Positions 1 through 8,868 of a stretch of 64,000 bases of DNA are shown here, piece after piece. The notes beneath the pieces are model-generated. The model was not told where the DNA came from. It made no database searches and saw only the letters and a program-made list of their open reading frames with translations. The DNA lies in contig NC_134896.1 in NCBI RefSeq assembly GCF_041734735.1, forward strand, positions 54,667,536 to 54,731,535, in the 5' to 3' direction. This DNA is from Babylonia areolata (Eukaryota > Mollusca > Gastropoda > Neogastropoda > Buccinidae). The number at the start of each line of letters is the position of its first letter. The first letter of the stretch is position 1. The position numbers and the translations under genes are program-made.

Positions 1-456
1 TCTACTGCCCAGAAACTGAACCTCAGCTGCGAACAAAATCAGAACGATAAAGGTTGTGGACCAGATACAGATACAACAGGGTCCATTCTGAACACAGACG
101 AGCGTTTCCATGACACCATCTCCTCTTTATCATTGAGTGAAATCATGCAGCAGGTTATAACTGAACCTGCAGACGATAAAGAATTGGAGACTGGAACCCA
201 ACGCTATGAGAGAGACGGGAATCTTCACGATCGGAATAAGCGTGGAAGCGTGTCATCAAACAAACTTGAAAACCACAACAACCTCCAAGAGTCCCACCAA
301 GAACGCGACGACCCCATGCGCAACATGCGTGGTGAAGAAACCAGGACAGAAACAACAGCTGGCCTCCCAGGACGAACCAAAGTACCACCAAGGCTGGATG
401 ATGGAGAGAAAAAGAAGCTAGGTTCACTGTCACTGAGTCAGACATGCAAGTTCTGA
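1..456 (+). other. Open reading frame cut by the left edge, unrecognised
   Basis: The frame is open from base 1 to a stop at 454-456, about 151 codons, and enters from outside the window. The peptide is very hydrophilic, rich in Glu, Arg, Lys, Asn and Thr, with no hydrophobic core and no domain I recognise. It could be an internal exon of a gene to the left, a piece of a transposon ORF1, or chance. An old LINE fragment starts about 200 bases downstream, which makes a transposon origin possible. I assign no function. Confidence 0.25.
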
Positions 457-1050
457 TTCAGCATAAGCAGGACATCTCTTACTAACAAAACCACCCACTG
501 ACGACAAAAACAAATTGCTTATTTCTTTAAAATCCAGACTGAGTGAGCGTCGAGAGTGAAGGTCACCACCATGTCCATTGAACTTTAGTCCCATCAAGGA
601 CTGTGTTAATATATAAAGACATTGCAGACTTTTTTTTTCTTTTCTTTTTTAGCTTTCCTTTAGCAACAATTCCTTCATCTTAAAAAGGCATTTGACTCAA
701 TTTGGAGAAGTGGGTTGTGGCAAAAACCTGTTTATGGGAGCGTGAATGGCAACATTTTGCGTGTCATGATGAACATATATGATACCTTTAAGACATGTGT
801 GTTTTAAATGGTAAAAGAATCGGCATTTGTAAAGGTTTTCGACAAGGAGAAACTCTCTCGCCTTTGCTTTTTTCCCCCTCTGTATCTTAATGATTTTGCG
901 TCGCATTTGACTAAGCTTAAGATTCCATCCTTGATCTTTTATTGAATGTTGACAGCTTAGAATTAGTTACATGCAGTTATTTATACTCTTGTATGCTGAC
1001 GCAGGAAGGATAACCACGGTCCCCCACTGTCTTTCACGAATATTGTTTAA

Positions 1051-1444
1051 AACGGAAACTAGTGGTTAGTGTGAAGAAAACTAAAGTGATGACACTTAAT
1101 ACTACCAAAAAAAAACAACGTAAAAGCGTGTTTTTAACTCTCTCCATACGAACGGCGAAAGAGACGAGTTAACAGCGTTTCACCCCAATTACCATCATCA
1201 AAATATTGCAAGCGGAATGCTCTTATACTGAAGACGTGAATGTTGACAAAGAATACCACAGTTCTGACGACGGAAGCTAAAGGTTGGGTCATTCAGACTC
1301 CCACTGGACATCCGAGGGGTCTGTGTAGAGGAGAAGAGAGGACTGGCCGTGAGTTGAAACGGAAACTAGTGGTTAGTGTGAAGAAAACTAAAGTGATGAC
1401 ACTTAATACTACCAAAAAAAAACAACGTAAAAGCGTGTTTTTAA
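1051..1444 (+). repeat. 87-bp direct duplication flanking a MITE
   Basis: Bases 1051-1137 and 1358-1444 are essentially identical 87-bp copies of the same piece of LINE reverse transcriptase, including the VKKTKVMTLNTTKKK coding stretch. They lie on each side of the MITE at 1134-1356. The duplicated stretch is far longer than a normal transposon target duplication. It more likely arose by repair of a staggered break or by slippage associated with the MITE. Confidence 0.85.
1134..1356 (+). mobile_element. MITE copy 1, candidate TTAA-type DNA transposon derivative
   Basis: This stretch matches the reverse complement of 63359-63591 over about 220 bp. It begins with TTAACTCTCTCCATACG and has no coding capacity. 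In the better preserved copy the two ends form an imperfect inverted repeat of about 15 bp and both ends are TTAA, which suggests a piggyBac-like target duplication. The right end of this copy is worn or cut at about 1350. It sits inside the old LINE remnant. Confidence 0.7.
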
Positions 1445-2559
1445 GTTTGGTGATGCCTGTTTGGGTGTTGTCGATTCTTTTACATGTCTTTGTGTCGATA
1501 TCAACAGAAAAGGCACTTTTCATAAATCTAAAATATGATTTATGAACAGGCTCAAACAGCCATGTTTTCGTTACTCTAGTCAGCTAGAAATCAAGATTTA
1601 CCTTTACATATTGTTGTTGATTTATACAGGTCTACGACTATTCCTATTTTGTTGTATGGTTCAGAAATGTGGGGCTGTGTAAATGTAAATATACAAGATA
1701 AAATGGAATTGAATTTTGTGAAACACTTTTTCAAACTGAATAGGAATACCGTGACCCAAATGATTTATGGAGAAAGTTGCATTTAAGACTGGTTCGGTTT
1801 TGGACTAGCTGAGTGTTAACAAAACCGAAAAAAATATATTCTGGAAAATATACTTGATATTATTTGATTATATATAATATGGATTCTTTAAAAGGGATGA
1901 ATAATATCAAACAAATTTTAAAGGAAACAGGGTATGACTGTATTTGGGATGCTCGGTCCTTTTTAGAGAGGGAATCTTTCTGCAATGTTTTCAACATTGC
2001 TCTGAGAGAGAATTTTCAAATTCTAAGGAATGTGACAGAGTGATTTACGATTGCCTGTGGCCAGAGGAAGAACGGGGAATATTATTTGTACATTTCGAAT
2101 ACCTGTATGAATGTAAAAATGTTTTGCACGTGGTAAGTGTGGGTGAATCGTGAGCTGTGCATGTTCATGTGTGTGTGTGCGTATATGTATGTGCTGTAAC
2201 GTCAGTCTGAATGCATCAGAGCTCGGATGGTGTGGTCTGTGTGCCTTGACTGTTCCGAACATCAGGTGGGAAAAAATGTTTTTATTTTATTGTTTATTCA
2301 ATGATTGGTTGCTGGATTATTTTATTCGAAATTTAACTGATTGAATAGTTTGAGAATATAGTAGTTTTTGCTGTTGGTTTTGAAATGTTGGTTTTTGATA
2401 AATTAATACTTTTTAGTGTAATTTATAAGACGTAGTGACTCATGAATGGTTATTGTATTGTTAACTGGAAAATTGTATGAATGCATGAGTCGTGTGAAAG
2501 GATAGCAAATATAATAAAATAAAATACGGGAACAGTAAATGAAGGGGGAACATTGAGAA

Positions 2560-3700
2560 TTAGCTGGATGCTCGTTCAGTGTGTCGGAAGGAATAATTTA
2601 AATGGAGTGCCGAGAGCTAAAAACTGGAAAAAGTATTGCCAGGGCTCCATGTTGACCGGCCTCGGAGTGGAGGGACCTTGTGGAACTGGGACGTTCACTG
2701 AGGAGGTGCCCGAGTTTCCCACGAGTGAGTGGGGTGGACATTGACTTGACACTACTGTGAGTAGACTACTGGCCGGCCTAGGACTGAGGCCATCCTGGGA
2801 TTGGATTATCAGGTTGTGCAAAGAGAATTGACTTGTGATAGTCAAGACATTTGTTCCTGGTTGTCTTAAAATTATTTTTTTTCAGGATGAAGAGAGAGTG
2901 AATGAAAAACGTTTAGATGGTAGGCTTTCCTCCCTGTCTGAAATCTTATTGTGTCGGGTAACGTTAGGCACCAAACATAGGGAACCAAAAGAAATCAGAG
3001 AGAATAGACTACATTCCCCTAAGAGATGTGGAAAGGTAGAGGGTAGACTCGAACCAACAAATGAATAAGACACACCACCATGAAATAGATTGTGACCAGA
3101 GGGAATAATTTCACAATAACAACTAACAAGTTCTGAAGACTTGATTCATTTCTAGATCCTTTGTTTATTCAGTCACATATTCTCAACATTCTTAGGATAA
3201 ACATATCAGTTAACTGTCCCTGGTAACATTCTTCAGTCATCAACATAGACATCCTACGGACAAACCTAACCTAACTACTGCCTATGTTGACTTAGAATCC
3301 AACACGTCACATACCTCTTGAAATCATCATAGCTGCAGACCTGTCTTCTAAGGGTTTGCTCAGGTCTCTCTCTCTGCTCGGTCCGCTCTTCAGCTCTGCT
3401 CTTCGGGTTTCTTCTGGGGTCTCTAGTTCAGCCTTATATATAGCCCAGAACTGACCAATCTTCCCATTCGTATTCCACATTAATGAAAAATAATCACTCC
3501 CCTTCATCTCTGGAATTTATTCATTTGCCTGCCGTCCGGCCGCATTATTTCAGCTGGGAGTTACACATCGCTGGCTTGCTTTCTTTGTGCTATCACACAC
3601 ACACGTCCAGCCTAAAGGACCTCACTATTGCCTGATGCCCACACGTACTGGACTGGCCTCGGAGTGTGTGAGTCCATTTGTACTCAGCTGACCCTGTGGT
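2560..3700 (-). mobile_element. Candidate LTR retroelement remnant (fossil), end region only
   Basis: Read on the minus strand, this region has features of a long terminal repeat: a CTATATATAAGGC TATA box at about 3434-3442, a downstream transcribed-like leader, AATAAA signals, and a sequence at 2954-2973 resembling a tRNA primer-binding site (it begins TGGTGCC). No pol or envelope region is seen and the element looks broken and old. The family cannot be named. An ordinary minus-strand promoter is an alternative reading. Confidence 0.3.
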
Positions 3701-4199
3701 GATCTAATCTGTTAATTGCTATACTGCCTGGGTCTGTCCGGCCATCACTCATGAAGAAGGCTGGCTTCAGTTATCGTTTCCACGCTCATTGCCATCTGCC
3801 CTTCCTTGTTCCCAGAGCTTCTAAGACTGCTATAGGCAGTGTGATATTTCTCTCGAAGACCTAACTGCAGAATTTTAACATACAACTGTCAATGCCAAAC
3901 AGCAAGTCTCCATCTGCACACTTGCATTTATTTACAACACTAGTTTGTGTCCGGAGCGATACATCTCTAGACGTGATTGTTTCCACATGCATGTGGGTAT
4001 TCTTTTTTGTTTTTATAATTATTTCGTGATACTTCTGTGAGTGACAGTCTACTCCTTTCCTCATCACAATACCTCTATTCACTCGACTTCACATTCCAAA
4101 CCCTACATTACACACCTCACTATAGTATAGTCACAGCATCATTATTCTTCACATGTAACAATGTTTAATTGTGACAGTGAACACTTCCAAGCACACCCA

Positions 4200-4411
4200 T
4201 CTCTTTTTCCTTTTGCATTATGTGCACCGTGACTAAATATCAACCCAGCAACCATATTACGTACCACGCTGTTATGTCGCACCCGTTTGTATAGCTGTGA
4301 AACCAAAAAAATCTCCACCCTTTACCCACTAGACGCCGTTACCGAGATTCGAACCTGGGACCCTTATATTGAGTGTCCAGCGCTTTAACCACTCGGATAT
4401 TGTGCCCGTCA
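4200..4411 (-). mobile_element. tRNA-derived SINE, minus strand
   Basis: Bases 4332-4410 read on the minus strand look like a tRNA of the Leu/Ser type. There is a box A-like CCGAGTGGTTAAAGC at 4382-4396 and a box B-like GGTTCGAATCT near 4345-4355, followed by a non-tRNA body toward 4200. The arms do not fold as a clean functional tRNA, and the extra body points to a SINE. It is internally promoted by RNA polymerase III in families of this kind. The 3' limit is not sharply defined. Confidence 0.65.
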
Positions 4412-5239
4412 ATGCTGTGATCAAAGTGAACTATAATGCATGATCTGCACGGGCATTCTCTATCGTGTGATCCTGATATCTGCTTCCCCTTGACCAAGTT
4501 TTCCTCCTTCACCACGCTTAAACACACGAACAACACGCCACTTCTGCAGTGCATCAACAATGTTCACCGCCATCCTGCTAAACGTAACCCAAAATCAAGC
4601 ACACAACACTGTCAAACAATACTTTTTTTTCCATTTAACAAAACGCTTCCTCTACAACTTCATGCAATAAACCACTCTACTATAACAATGGATATAGTTC
4701 TCGACTTTCTAATTCAACCGTTTTCTGCACGCCTATCATAGGGATACGTTTATGATCCAAAAGCGAGTGGTGGTCGATCCGTGCATCCGGTTGTGACACT
4801 GTGCTGTGCCTGTTCCATCTCTGCCTTTCACTCTTCACTGAAACTCATCATATCAAAACCTTTCTAAGAGCACTCTGTTTCCTTCTTCTCCTACAACTGT
4901 CACCTCACTTTGTATGCATGACAAATGAGAGAGGTAGAGTGTGTGTGTGGGGGGGGGGGACACCTTGAAGAAAGAGTGGTCATGAATGATTAATGTAATT
5001 TGCATCTTTTTTCTTTCACGTCAAATGCCCTGAGCTCTTGAAGAGAAAGGACGCTGTGTAAATGTACATTCTTCTTCTGCTTCTTCTAATTGTTCTTCTT
5101 CTTATTGTTGTTGTAGTTATTATTATTATCATCATTATCATATTCCACACATGAACGTTTCTTTGATGTACACAGAATATCGTCATATCTAGAACCCAGA
5201 AGATTTTTTTTTTAAAGTTTTTGTTTCCTGTGTTCACAG

Positions 5240-5340
5240 AAGTAGAAATGTCGTGGGGAGGTAACCCGGCTGATCACGCGGCTGCACAAGAAGATTCCTG
5301 GAAGCGGATGCTGGCATTTCTGAAAACCCATCTGTCTTGA
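5240..5340 (+). CDS. Acyl-CoA thioesterase/BAAT family protein, last exon of first tandem copy
   Basis: A 3' splice site (TGTTCACAG) ends at 5239 and the exon runs to a TGA at 5338-5340. After two bases that finish a split codon it encodes VEMSWGGNPADHAAAQEDSW and a KTHLS end. This matches the C-terminal helix of the acyl-CoA thioesterase/bile acid-CoA:amino acid N-acyltransferase family, whose vertebrate members have WGGEPRAHSKAQEDAWK here. It is nearly the same as the last exon of the second gene at 63747-63847, including the phase 1 intron entry. The preceding exons are not in 1-5239, so the last intron is long or the exon is an isolated duplicate. Partial gene. Confidence 0.85.
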
Positions 5341-6950
5341 AACAAATGCATTTGAACATCGATGACTTTAATGAAAGTGTGCAAAAACAAGTCACAGCAC
5401 CGGCAGTCTAGTTTTAGAAATGACGTGTAATATTTGCTTTAAGTATAGGCTATGTAACATAAATATGTTTTTTCAAAGAATCTTTCTTCTCCATCTCCTT
5501 TCTCTTTTCCTTACAACCGTACTATAAGCTTAACGTTTTGACCTATCTACATTCATTAACAAACAAACAAACAAAAAAAACAAAAACAAAACAAAACAAA
5601 AAAAACCATCAGAGAGAGAAATACGTAAATCTATAACGGAATAGTGTCAGTAGTATCTGTGGGATATGAACTGTTTGCTTAGTAGTGTCTTTTTCATAAT
5701 TGATTTTTTCAAAATTTTTTTTTTTTTTTTGCATTTCACAATAAAAGGGAAAATCACTGAAAAGAAAGGAAACAAACATTTAGATTTGTTTGATTATCCA
5801 ACATAAACATAAAAGATTGGCATGTATAAAACACGCTCGACATTCAGACATTAAAGAAATATTTGTAATTACTATCTTATAAGACCGCCAGTTTGCTTTG
5901 AAGTCCTGTATGTTGCATTCTATGTTTGCATTGTGTTCTTCTATTGTATAACACCAGGAAATGTGTCTTTCAAAAGCTGCTAAATTGGGTCTGCATTAAT
6001 TTTGTCAAATTCACATTACAGATGTATATTTTTTCCAAGAAGTATCAGCAGGTCAAAAACTGTGTCCGTGCTTACCTTTTGAGCAATGCAAAGCAATACC
6101 ATGCTTTCAGTTATTTAAATGTTGGTGCATGTTACATATTTTACCCTCAGTAATTCTTCAAACCAAAAGTGTTTTGAATGTTTGCATCTCCAGAATATGT
6201 GCTCAATGTTGTCCTTTTCATCCCTACAAAAATCGCAATAATTATTATCTACAGCCCCATCTCTTCCAGGACACTATTTGTTCCAAGGATTCTATGTAAC
6301 ATACGCGGCTGGAGCTATTTCAGCTCGGTGTCTTGAATTTTGTTTATTTTGTTACATTTTTGATATCATGTAAATTCCATATTTTCGTTAGAATGAGTGT
6401 CTTGCAATCGCAGGTTTCCAGCCAAAAACACTGCTTTTCTAGTGTGTGCAGTTTTGTTGTTACTGCAGCTGCTTTCAGTCTGCTGCTAAAGAATCTTGAA
6501 GAATGGAGGTAGGTCAGCTGCAGCAGATTATTTCTCATTCCTTTTTTCTCCTCAAACCCCAAACATGTTTCAGTTATGAATGAAATAATGAACTGCACTG
6601 ATGAGATCTGTTTAGTTTTGCATTGTGCATGCTGCTGTCACAAAAAAAGGAAATAAATACAATGAGAACGAAGATTTGACTTGGGAGTCAAATTTTAGAT
6701 AACGGATGCTCTCTCTCTTTGTCTCTGTGTTCCACACACATCTCTCTTTCCCTCTCTCTCTTTCTGTGTCTGTCTATTTGTCCCTCTCCTCCCCTCTCCT
6801 TTGTGGCAGTATCCTTGTTTCTCCTCCTGCCAAAAGTCAATCTTCAGGTTTAAAACTTCACAGATTAGGTAACACTGATGGAACAACAAAACGAAATACT
6901 AGAGAGAGAGGGAGAGCGCAGACACATACACACAAACGTGTGCACACGTT
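5341..6950. other. Intergenic region between the two thioesterase copies
   Basis: No gene is supported here. A candidate poly(A) signal AATAAA at 5740-5745 is 400 bases past the stop of the first copy and could end its transcript. There is an A/C-rich simple stretch at about 5560-5605, an A/T-rich stretch to 6150, and a CT-rich stretch at about 6705-6800. Several short open frames show no recognisable protein. Confidence 0.5.
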
Positions 6951-6953
6951 CCA

Positions 6954-6956
<3 letters not shown>

Positions 6957-6996
<40 letters not shown>
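6957..6996. repeat. (CA)n microsatellite
   Basis: An uninterrupted run of about 20 CA dinucleotides. A second run lies at 7301-7330. The two bracket a 3'-end fragment of LINE family A at 7033-7227, so that insertion is embedded in CA-rich sequence. Confidence 0.95.
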
Positions 6997-6997
<1 letters not shown>

Positions 6998-7032
6998 ACA
7001 GCACACAGCACACCTCATAGCTTTCACACGTA

Positions 7033-7227
7033 ATGAAATGAAATGAAATTATGGTGCTTAGAGCCTCGCCGACCACTAAGGCCATCTCAAGGCTATCGCC
7101 GCGTCAATTACTACTACAAGGCTAAAAAAAAACCAACCAATTAAAACGAGTCACCACTTCAAACTTTCCACTCCAAAGTTTAAAAAAAAACTTCCATAGT
7201 TTAAAACCTTCAAATCTGGTTAAAAAG
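7033..7227 (-). mobile_element. LINE family A, 3' UTR-only fragment
   Basis: About 195 bp nearly identical to the 3' UTR of the complete family A elements, with the terminal (TTTCA)n tail at the left, the conserved stem-loop at about 7055-7090, and the AT-rich 3' UTR up to about 7227. All coding sequence is missing, as expected of a strongly 5'-truncated insertion. CA-rich sequence lies on both sides. Confidence 0.9.
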
Positions 7228-7296
7228 GTTAAAAAGGTGCATGCAAACACACATACGAACGCATGCGCCACACACACGCGTGTGGGCGCACACACG

Positions 7297-7336
<40 letters not shown>

Positions 7337-7587
7337 AGCTCGAATGGACACAAATAAAATACATTCCAACAATCCACACATGCTCGCGCGTTCGCGCACA
7401 ACGCCAGGTGGTAACAGAGCATGTCTGTGGTCTGAAATAAACTGCAGCCAGCTGTTCACTGCCCTGTGGCCTCACTCACCACATCGTCCCATCCTCCACG
7501 TCAGCAATGCACGCGACCTCTGGTTCTAGCGGAAACAGGCGGCACGACTGTGCGCGCAATTAGCGGGCAGAGTTTCACTCTCCCTTA

Positions 7588-7640
7588 TGACGTCACAACT
7601 ATTTAACGAATCTGCAACACACGGCACTTTCCAGTGAGAC
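7588..7640 (+). promoter_or_regulatory. Candidate core promoter of the second thioesterase gene
   Basis: A palindromic TGACGTCA (the cAMP-response-element consensus) is at 7588-7595. Five bases later a TATA-like TATTTAA is at 7600-7606. A start site about 30 bases downstream, near TTCCAGTGAG at about 7630, would give a leader of about 80 bases before the proposed ATG at 7710. The positions suit a polymerase II promoter, but no transcript data support it here. Confidence 0.4.
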
Positions 7641-7709
7641 AGTGGAACGAACGGGTGTGGACTGAGATACAGTTGACCTGAACTGGATATAACTGAAACA
7701 TTGGTGGAT

Positions 7710-7713
7710 ATGG
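7710..7713 (+). CDS. Proposed first coding exon (ATGG) of the second thioesterase gene
   Basis: An ATG at 7710-7712 has G at -3 and +4, a good start context. It is followed after one base by a 5' splice site-like GTAATT at 7714. The next recognised exon (30568) has an open frame with no ATG and needs one incoming base. Joining ATG-G to it gives an in-frame start MASACSRKQSTLLQRISV, which is rich in Ser/Arg and free of acidic residues, like a mitochondrial presequence. The fit of phase, start context and upstream promoter elements is the argument. The splice over 22.9 kb is inferred, and a different first exon is possible. Confidence 0.4.
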
Positions 7714-7792
7714 GTAATTTCTCTCTGTCTGTCTCTGTCACTGTCTCTTTATCTGTCTCTGTGTATCTCTGTCTCTCTCTCTCTCATTGGGG

Positions 7793-8634
7793 AACTATTG
7801 AAGTATGGATGTAAAACTGAATTGATTTTAGATTTCTTTGTAACGTTTTTCAACGCTGTTTTCGATAAAGGAATTTATCCCCAAAACTGGACTGAGTCTA
7901 TTGTTCTCCCTCTGTATAAGAAAGGAAATGTAAACAAACCGAGTAATTACCGAGGTATCTCTATTTGCGACGCAGCTAGTAAGATATATAGCACAATTAT
8001 TAATCACAGACTGCAAGATTGGGTTGAAAATAATATTACTGGAGAATATCAAGATGGATTCAAACGCAATTATTCTACTGTAGATCATATGTTTTCTTTG
8101 ATGGCATTTATACAAAAACAATTTTCATTTAACCATAAACTATATGTTGCTTTCATTGATTTTGAAAAAGCTTTTGATTCCATAAGTAGAAGTATATTAT
8201 GGCCTATTCTGTTAAAATATGGAGTGAGAGGGAAATTAAATGTATAATGAGTATGTATGATTGTGTGAAGATTAGAGTTAGTTGTGGGGGAAGGATGACT
8301 GGCTATATACAGTGCACAAGCGGTGTAAAACAAGGTGACGTTTGTAGTCCTATTTTGTTTTCTCTCTTTATTAATGAATTGACCCATGAAGTTGTGAATA
8401 ATGGTAGACATGGTGCACAATTCACTACTGATCTTTTACAGTTGTTCATTCTGCTTTTGGCAGATGGTGGTGTTTTAATGTCTGGAACAGTAACTGGTCT
8501 TCAAACACAACTTAATAGTCTACATAGAGCAGCTACAGCTCTGCAGTTAAATGTGAATATGTCCAAAAGTAACATCATTGTATTTAGAAAGGGTGGGTAT
8601 TTGGGAGCGAGAGAACATTGGGTCTATGAAGGAG
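7793..8634 (+). mobile_element. LINE reverse transcriptase fragment with damaged active site
   Basis: From 7798 the frame encodes reverse transcriptase blocks: GIYPQNWTESIVLPLYKKGN, NYRGISICDAASKIYSTII, GFKRNYSTVDHMF and FIDFEKAFDSISR. A frameshift near 8220 moves to a frame with CTSGVKQGDVCSPILFSLFI. The expected FADD catalytic box reads LLADGGVLMS, so one of the two catalytic aspartates is replaced. The piece is 5' truncated, starts just after a CT-rich stretch, and is stopped at 8634 by the family A LINE chain. It is of the same broad type as the remnant at 660-2525. Confidence 0.85.
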
Positions 8635-8693
8635 TGAAATGAAATTATGGTGCTTAGAGCCTCGCCGACCACTAAGGCCATCTCAAGGCTATC
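8635..8693 (-). mobile_element. LINE family A micro-fragment A0 (59 bp)
   Basis: These 59 bp are the last bases of the family A 3' UTR: the (TTTCA)n tail, the stem-loop and a few bases beyond. The 5' break lies just past the stem-loop. It abuts the tail of the next element (8694) with no other DNA between and interrupts the reverse transcriptase fragment on its left. Confidence 0.9.
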
Positions 8694-8722
8694 ATGAAAT
8701 GAAATGAAATTATGGTGCTTAG

Positions 8723-8755
8723 AGCCTCGCCGACCACTAAGGCCATCTCAAGGCT
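8723..8755 (-). other. Conserved 3' stem-loop of LINE family A
   Basis: In the sense strand the 33-nt element has an outer stem AGCCT/AGGCT and an inner stem GGCC/GGTC closing a five-base loop TTAGT. The same element lies at 13429-13461 and 32778-32810. Families B and C carry the same fold with an AGCCC/GGGCT outer stem, a compensatory change. It sits about 20 bases before the terminal repeat tail, where LINE reverse transcriptases are known to recognise their RNA. Confidence 0.75.
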
Positions 8756-8868
8756 ATCGCCGCGTCAATTACTACTACAAGGCTAAAAAAAACAACCAAT
8801 TAAAACGAGTCACCACTTCAAACTTTCCACTCCAAAGTTTAAAAAAAAACTTCCATAGTTTAAAACCT

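Larger units (their letters stand above)
660..2525 (+). mobile_element. Old non-LTR retrotransposon (LINE) remnant, reverse transcriptase part
   Basis: Pieces of a reverse transcriptase can be read in different plus-strand frames. They include the AFDSIWR-type motif near 685, a GFRQGETLSPLLF-like block near 835-870, a VKKTKVM block near 1070 and a C-terminal block with ILLYGSEMWG near 1640-1680. The order is right for a LINE reverse transcriptase of the type common in molluscs, but stops and frameshifts break it many times. A short A-rich tail (ATAATAAAATAAAATA-like) near 2508-2525 looks like the 3' end. The copy carries an inserted MITE at 1134-1356. It lies upstream of the last exon of the first thioesterase gene and may be intronic. 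Confidence 0.65.

Noticed and set aside
4332-4410. Possible tRNA gene (also heads at 32209, 48525, 54574 and 59919)
   Set aside because: Box A and box B are present but the arms pair poorly and a SINE core and tail follow, so these are SINE heads.
6706-7529. Frames in CT- and CA-rich DNA near 6.7-7.5 kb
   Set aside because: Low-complexity peptides (His-Thr, Cys-Val repeats) from microsatellites.
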